Assembly: GCA_023433265.1 (NCBI GenBank)
Contig: JAEZDR010000050.1
Location: 1-18,399, forward strand
Length of the DNA: 18,399 bases
From: Bacteroidota bacterium
GTDB lineage: Bacteria > Bacteroidota > Bacteroidia > Chitinophagales > Chitinophagaceae
Reading direction: 5' to 3'
A program made the translations under genes and the position numbers. This document shows, piece after piece, positions 14,945-18,399 of the stretch (position 1 is the stretch's first letter; every line of letters begins with the position of its first letter). The notes beneath the pieces were generated by a model. It was not told the DNA's origin. It made no database searches and was given only the letters and a program-made list of their open reading frames with translations.

Positions 14945-16579
14945 CTACTCTTCATCGGTAGAAGCTTCTCCCGCCGAGCTTCCATAGGCATGAAAGAGTT
15001 GCCTGAGATCGTCGAGCGTATTAATTTCTTCTACCGTTTTATCCTTACGCCATCGGCTCATGCGGGGAAACCTTAAAGCAATACCGCATTTATGTCGTTT
15101 GCTTTCGGCAATACCTTCGAAAGCTATCTCGAAGACCAGTTCCGGTTTCACGGTTCGTACCGGGCCAAACTTTTCTATACTATTCTTTTTGACGAAGGCA
15201 TCTACCTGCGCAAATTCTTTATCTGTGAGCCCACTATAAGCCCTTGTAAACACAATCAGATCATCGCCGTCGCGCAATGCAAACGTATAGGCTGTATATA
15301 AATTACTCCTTCGCCCGGCACCTTTTTGCGCATATACCATCACCGCATCAATAGTTAGTGGATCTATCTTCCATTTCCACCAATCGCCTTTCTTGCGTCC
15401 TACCTGGTATGCTGAAGCCTTGCGCTTAAGCATGATACCCTCGGCATTCATTTGCCTCGATTGTTCGCGAATGTCCGCAAGTTGCTGCCAGCTACTGAAG
15501 GCTATTTCCTCCGAAAGAATGAGGCGTGGATGGTGAATGCCATTGACCACCTGCCCCAGTTGCTGCCTTCTTTCTTCTAACGGACGGCTGCGCCAGTCCT
15601 CGTAGTTATATTCTAACAAGTCATAGGCAAAGAAGCAGATCGGCACTTCCTGCAGTTGTTTTTTTGTAATGTTTTTGCGCCCGATCCGCGTTTGCAGAAG
15701 CGCAAAGGGTAAGGGTTTTCCATCTTTACCGGGTATAATCTCACCATCCAGCACAATGCCGTCCGGAAGCAATGGAAGCAACGAGGCGTATTCCGGAAAC
15801 TTATCGGTCATTAACTCCTCTCCCCTGCTCCAAACAAACAGTTGTCCATCCCTTTTTATCAGTTGTCCTCTAATGCCATCCCATTTCCACTCAGCCTGCC
15901 ATTCAGATGGGTCGCCAAGGTCGGCGGCTTCGGCTTCCAATGCATAGGCAAGGTAAAAAGGGTAGGGTTTGCTAAAATCAGTTTCAGTTGTTCCAGTACT
16001 TACCAACTCGTTGAATGCAACGGTTGCAGCATCCCAGTTACCGCTGATGCGGTGGGCTATTACAGAGTCTGGTAGGCCCGTAATTTTTTCCAGCGCATTC
16101 ACCATCATTTTCTGTGATACCCCGATACGAAAGTTGCCCATAATAAGCTTGTTGAACACGAAGCGTTCTGCGTGGTTAGTGTTTTGCCAGGTTTGCAGCA
16201 CAAACTGCTTCTTTGCCTCTTCGCTCTCCTTTTCAAGCCGCAGAAACGCTTCCAAATAAAAGTGCAGGGGTTGTGTAGACTTCATATCGCTTTCACCTAA
16301 CCATTGGGTTAGTAGTAAAGCGATGGTTTCGCCCAGGTCGCCGACGGTATGGTAACATTCGTAAAAGAGCCATTCGGGTATTTGGGTCAGTTGCATGCAC
16401 CATTGACTCAACACTGTGGAACTGACGATGCGCTTTGGCCTCCGGCCACTGAAAAGCGCAATTACCCAAACCTTGTCCTTTTCGTTAGCAGCGTTTAAGT
16501 ACTCGGCCAACGTGTTTAGTTTATCGTTGTTTTTTGTGGATGAACCTATTTTTTGTACAAGCTGTGCAAATTGCTTCAT
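14945..16579 (-). CDS. ATP-dependent DNA ligase (cisplatin damage response / LigC-like family)
   Basis: A 544-residue ligase that seals nicks using ATP through a lysine-AMP intermediate, probably in repair and not replication (bacteria use the NAD ligase for that). The N-terminal helical DNA-binding domain spans about 1-205 (K-N-N-D-K-L-N-T-L-A-E-Y; V-G-D-L-G-E-T). The adenylation domain has motif I, E-W-K-W-D-G-I-R, with K232 the AMP acceptor, V-L-D-G-E-I and E-G-I-M-L-K-R. The OB-fold tail contains W-W-K-W-K-I-D-P and ends with the F-P-R-M-S-R-W-R-K-D type motif. Length and N-terminus match the family named cisplatin damage response ligase, which is often clustered with a DEXH helicase, an exonuclease and a metallo-hydrolase. 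None of these lie beside it here, which is unusual. Start 16579 is an ATG with a good family fit. Confidence 0.9.
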   Translation of the reverse strand: MKQFAQLVQKIGSSTKNNDKLNTLAEYLNAANEKDKVWVIALFSGRRPKRIVSSTVLSQWCMQLTQIPEWLFYECYHTVGDLGETIALLLTQWLGESDMKSTQPLHFYLEAFLRLEKESEEAKKQFVLQTWQNTNHAERFVFNKLIMGNFRIGVSQKMMVNALEKITGLPDSVIAHRISGNWDAATVAFNELVSTGTTETDFSKPYPFYLAYALEAEAADLGDPSEWQAEWKWDGIRGQLIKRDGQLFVWSRGEELMTDKFPEYASLLPLLPDGIVLDGEIIPGKDGKPLPFALLQTRIGRKNITKKQLQEVPICFFAYDLLEYNYEDWRSRPLEERRQQLGQVVNGIHHPRLILSEEIAFSSWQQLADIREQSRQMNAEGIMLKRKASAYQVGRKKGDWWKWKIDPLTIDAVMVYAQKGAGRRSNLYTAYTFALRDGDDLIVFTRAYSGLTDKEFAQVDAFVKKNSIEKFGPVRTVKPELVFEIAFEGIAESKRHKCGIALRFPRMSRWRKDKTVEEINTLDDLRQLFHAYGSSAGEASTDEE

Positions 16580-16702
16580 GAAGCTATGGGATGCTTTGCT
16601 GAAAATAATAACTACACAGCAATTACTTTACCTGCTTTTGTGTTGAAGGCATTATGATATTAAAAAAAAGCGTATCTTGAACGTCAAACCAAAACTAATA
16701 GT

Positions 16703-17194
16703 ATGAACAAAGCGCTTGCATCCTTCTTTTTTGCGTTCCTGGTCATTACCACTTCTTTTGTTGGCAGTGTAGCTTCAAGTTCGCGACCTTCGTCCGTGGC
16801 AGCGGAAGATACCCTTAAGCCAGGGGTGAAGAAAAGCGAGGTAAAAATCCCGAGCCGTAGAGCGGTTAAGGTAAAGATTGACACTGCACATTTTTACGAC
16901 ATAGATAACCCTGAGCGGATTATTGCTTTGCATATAAAACACCCCGGAGGATTGGAAGTAATACCCTTTCCCGACGAAAAGACAGACACCCTGGATATAC
17001 GCGACCTTGACGACCCTGATAAGATTTTGTTCCTGCAAGCCCAGAGTAAACAAGGGAAACACAGTACGATTACAACCAGGGATAAAGCAGGTATCGATAC
17101 TGTAGACGTATATGGCGGCACTGAGCAAGTATCCCATCGTTATATTCGTAAAAACGGGAAATTCGTGAAGAGCTTGCCGATAAATAAGCATTAG
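16703..17194 (+). CDS. Small exported protein of unknown function
   Basis: A 163-residue protein with a signal peptide of about 26 residues (F-F-F-A-F-L-V-I-T-T-S-F-V-G-S-V-A-S-S). The mature part is polar, with a basic stretch (K-I-P-S-R-R-A-V-K-V-K) and two similar segments: D-I-D-N-P-E-R-I-I-A-L-H near residue 71 and D-L-D-D-P-D-K-I-L-F-L-Q near residue 101. They suggest an internal duplication of about 30 residues with the pattern D-x-D-[DN]-P-[ED]-[KR]-I. No known domain recognised. It lies divergent from the ligase gene with about 120 bases between starts, so the two may share a control region. Function unknown. Confidence 0.75.
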   Translation: MNKALASFFFAFLVITTSFVGSVASSSRPSSVAAEDTLKPGVKKSEVKIPSRRAVKVKIDTAHFYDIDNPERIIALHIKHPGGLEVIPFPDEKTDTLDIRDLDDPDKILFLQAQSKQGKHSTITTRDKAGIDTVDVYGGTEQVSHRYIRKNGKFVKSLPINKH

Positions 17195-17231
17195 CAAATC
17201 TGCCTTCCGGTGTTGAGGCCAGATTCACCTT

Positions 17232-17297
17232 CTTACTTATACCTTACGCCTGGCTTACGCCAAGCTTATGCTTAGCTTATATCTAGCTTACCCATCG
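17232..17297. repeat. Six-copy 11-bp tandem repeat
   Basis: Six consecutive 11-base units, each starting CTTA: CTTACTTATAC, CTTACGCCTGG, CTTACGCCAAG, CTTATGCTTAG, CTTATATCTAG and CTTACCCATCG, with a partial seventh CTTTAG at 17298. The central units share an AG end and an approximate consensus CTTAYGCCWAG. The period is close to one DNA helical turn. It occupies the roughly 148-base gap between two convergent genes (stops at 17194 and 17343); I see no clear terminator hairpin there. Confidence 0.75.
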
Positions 17298-17342
17298 CTT
17301 TAGTTACTGCGTGGTATGGTTGACCTGAATTTTCTGGCCGGA

Positions 17343-18218
17343 TCAGGCAATTTCCTCGCCGAGGCTTGCGGTGTACAACTGGTACCAATCTTCGCGGTTG
17401 ATGCTGATATCGGCTGCATACTTTGCCTGCAGTAGTCTTTCCAGCTTGGTTGTTCCTAGTACGGGCAGGATATGAGAGGGATGCTTCATTAAAAAAGCAA
17501 TAAGCATCTGGTTGATGCCCGTTTCGTATTTTTCTGCAAGGTGTGTTGCGGTGGCCGCAATAGCCCTGTATCGCGGGTGGCTGTCATCGCTGAGGATGCC
17601 GCCTCCCAGTGGCGCCCATGCCATCGGAATAATATTCTCGGCATGACAAAAGTCGAGCAAGCCATTGACAATAGGCGTCATATTGAGGAGCGAAACCTCA
17701 AGCTGGTTGTAAGTTATATTGATGTATTTCTGCAACAGGGTTATATGATGTGGCAGAAAGTTGGAAACCCCAAACTCAAGTATTTTACCTTGTTGTTTAA
17801 GTGTGCTGATAGCTTCGGCTATTTCAAGCGGCTGCATCAGCGGGTCGGGGCGGTGGAGCAATAAAACATCCAGGTAATCGGTATTTAGATTTTTGAGAGA
17901 CTGTTCAACTGAAGCGATGATATGCCCGCCGCTGGTGTTGTAGGATTTTATGATGTGGTAGGGGCGGTTGCTACTCTGGATTTGAATACCGCACTTGCTG
18001 ATAAGTTGCATTTGCTGGCGGAGAGATGAATTGTCCCTCAGCACTTCGCCAAATTCTGCTTCGGTGGTGTATTCGCCATAAATATCTGCATGATCGAAGG
18101 ATGTGATGCCATTAAGAAGGCATTGGTCGATCATGAGCCTATAGTCGGGCAGCGTAAAGTTAGCGCCCCATTTACCCCACCTCATACAGCCGGCAACCGG
18201 GGTAGAAAGCTTGTTCAT
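17343..18218 (-). CDS. Aldo/keto reductase (YdhF-like)
   Basis: A 291-residue cytoplasmic oxidoreductase predicted to reduce carbonyl substrates with NADPH. The catalytic tetrad of the aldo/keto reductase barrel is visible: D42 (S-F-D-H-A-D-I-Y-G), Y47, K75 (L-I-S-K-C-G-I) and H122 (L-L-L-H-R-P-D-P). Later family features are G-V-S-N-F-L-P-H-H, Y-N-Q-L-E-V-S and the cofactor region V-L-G-T-T-K-L-E-R. The start at 18218 (M-N-K-L-S-T-P-V-A-G-C-M-R-W-G) fits the family N-terminus and is preferred over a TTG at 18266, which would add 16 residues overlapping the upstream spacer. It follows the RNA-binding protein gene on the same strand, but an intrinsic terminator separates them. Substrate unknown. 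Confidence 0.92.
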   Translation of the reverse strand: MNKLSTPVAGCMRWGKWGANFTLPDYRLMIDQCLLNGITSFDHADIYGEYTTEAEFGEVLRDNSSLRQQMQLISKCGIQIQSSNRPYHIIKSYNTSGGHIIASVEQSLKNLNTDYLDVLLLHRPDPLMQPLEIAEAISTLKQQGKILEFGVSNFLPHHITLLQKYINITYNQLEVSLLNMTPIVNGLLDFCHAENIIPMAWAPLGGGILSDDSHPRYRAIAATATHLAEKYETGINQMLIAFLMKHPSHILPVLGTTKLERLLQAKYAADISINREDWYQLYTASLGEEIA

Positions 18219-18267
18219 GCAGCAAACATTGTTAGTTGAAAGTAAGGAGGTAATAAGCAAAAACAAA

Positions 18268-18290
18268 AAACCCTGCCGACAGGCAGGGTT
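18268..18290 (-). terminator. Intrinsic terminator after the RNA-binding protein gene
   Basis: AACCCTGCC (18269-18277) and GGCAGGGTT (18282-18290) form a perfect 9-bp stem with a 4-base loop. Read on the minus strand it is followed by TTTTTTGTTTTTG. It therefore ends the transcript of the gene whose stop is at 18311, just before the aldo/keto reductase start. Confidence 0.88.
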
Positions 18291-18310
18291 GGTATGTTGA
18301 CAACATGTGA

Positions 18311-18399
18311 TTAATAGCGATTGAATCCTCCGCCGCCTTCACCACGATTACGGTTGAAACCGCCACCGCTGCCGCCGTTGCCGCCACGACGGAAACCGC
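18311..18399 (-). CDS. Glycine-rich RNA-binding protein, C-terminal end (partial)
   Basis: Only the last 28 codons are in the window, read on the minus strand and ending at TAA 18313-18311. The sequence is a glycine/arginine/asparagine-rich tail (F-R-R-G-G-N-G-G, G-G-F-N-R-N-R-G-E, ending G-F-N-R-Y). Such tails follow a single RRM domain in the small RNA-binding proteins common in Bacteroidota, which is the likely identity, but the RRM itself lies beyond the window edge. A ribosomal or other glycine-rich protein cannot be fully excluded. Confidence 0.65.
   Translation of the reverse strand, partial: GFRRGGNGGSGGGFNRNRGEGGGGFNRY

Noticed and set aside
16643..16679. TTG and TATCTTGA as a promoter for the small exported protein gene
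   Set aside because: Spacing of about 27 bases is too long and the -7 match is weak.

Overview
The window looks like part of a chromosome from a Bacteroidota bacterium, most likely a member of the Chitinophagaceae or a close relative. The evidence is the gene content: two secreted enzymes with type IX secretion (T9SS) C-terminal sorting domains, a TlpA-like lipoprotein with an N-terminal DUF4369-type region, the futalosine-pathway gene mqnC, Bacteroidota-type TAnnTTTG promoter elements and a glycine-rich RNA-binding protein tail. No integrase, transposase, tRNA, rRNA or CRISPR array is visible.

Region 1 (1 to about 5200) is visibly richer in A+T and is organised like an integron cassette array without its integrase. 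Five imperfect palindromic sites (1-79, 882-1048, 1751-1880, 2123-2260, 4038-4239) separate same-strand genes. The first bases of each intact cassette (GTT plus 6-7 bases) are the exact reverse complement of the bases that end the same cassette (...AAC): cassette 1 starts GTTAGTGGC and ends GCCACTAAC; cassette 2 starts GTTACCTGCC and ends GGCAGGTAAC; cassette 4 starts GTTGGCAGCA and ends TGCTGCCAAC. This is what excision as a circle with the recombination site at its closure predicts, and it is the logic of integron attC sites. The R boxes are longer and more variable than the classical GTTRRRY. Cargo: a RlaP-type nucleotidyltransferase; a small lipoprotein; a small two-helix membrane protein whose 5' end is lost; a two-gene cassette (unknown 129-residue protein plus a secreted retropepsin/PDZ protein); and a decayed transglutaminase-like gene.

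Region 2 (about 5200-6400) is a degraded junction. It holds a SnoaL/NTF2-like fragment merging into a secreted protein of unknown function, with no further intact site.

Region 3 (6400-18399) is ordinary chromosome: a lipoprotein; mqnC (menaquinone synthesis, minus strand); a two-lobed aspartyl protease with a PDZ domain, similar in architecture to the cassette 4 protein; a T9SS-exported endonuclease I; a TlpA-like thioredoxin lipoprotein; a large T9SS-exported HExxHxxGxxH metalloprotease; an ATP-dependent DNA ligase (minus); a small exported protein; an 11-bp tandem repeat between convergent genes; an aldo/keto reductase (minus); and the C-terminus of a glycine-rich RNA-binding protein (minus). 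The nuclease, thioredoxin and metalloprotease form a run of cell-envelope or secreted functions, each apparently with its own promoter.
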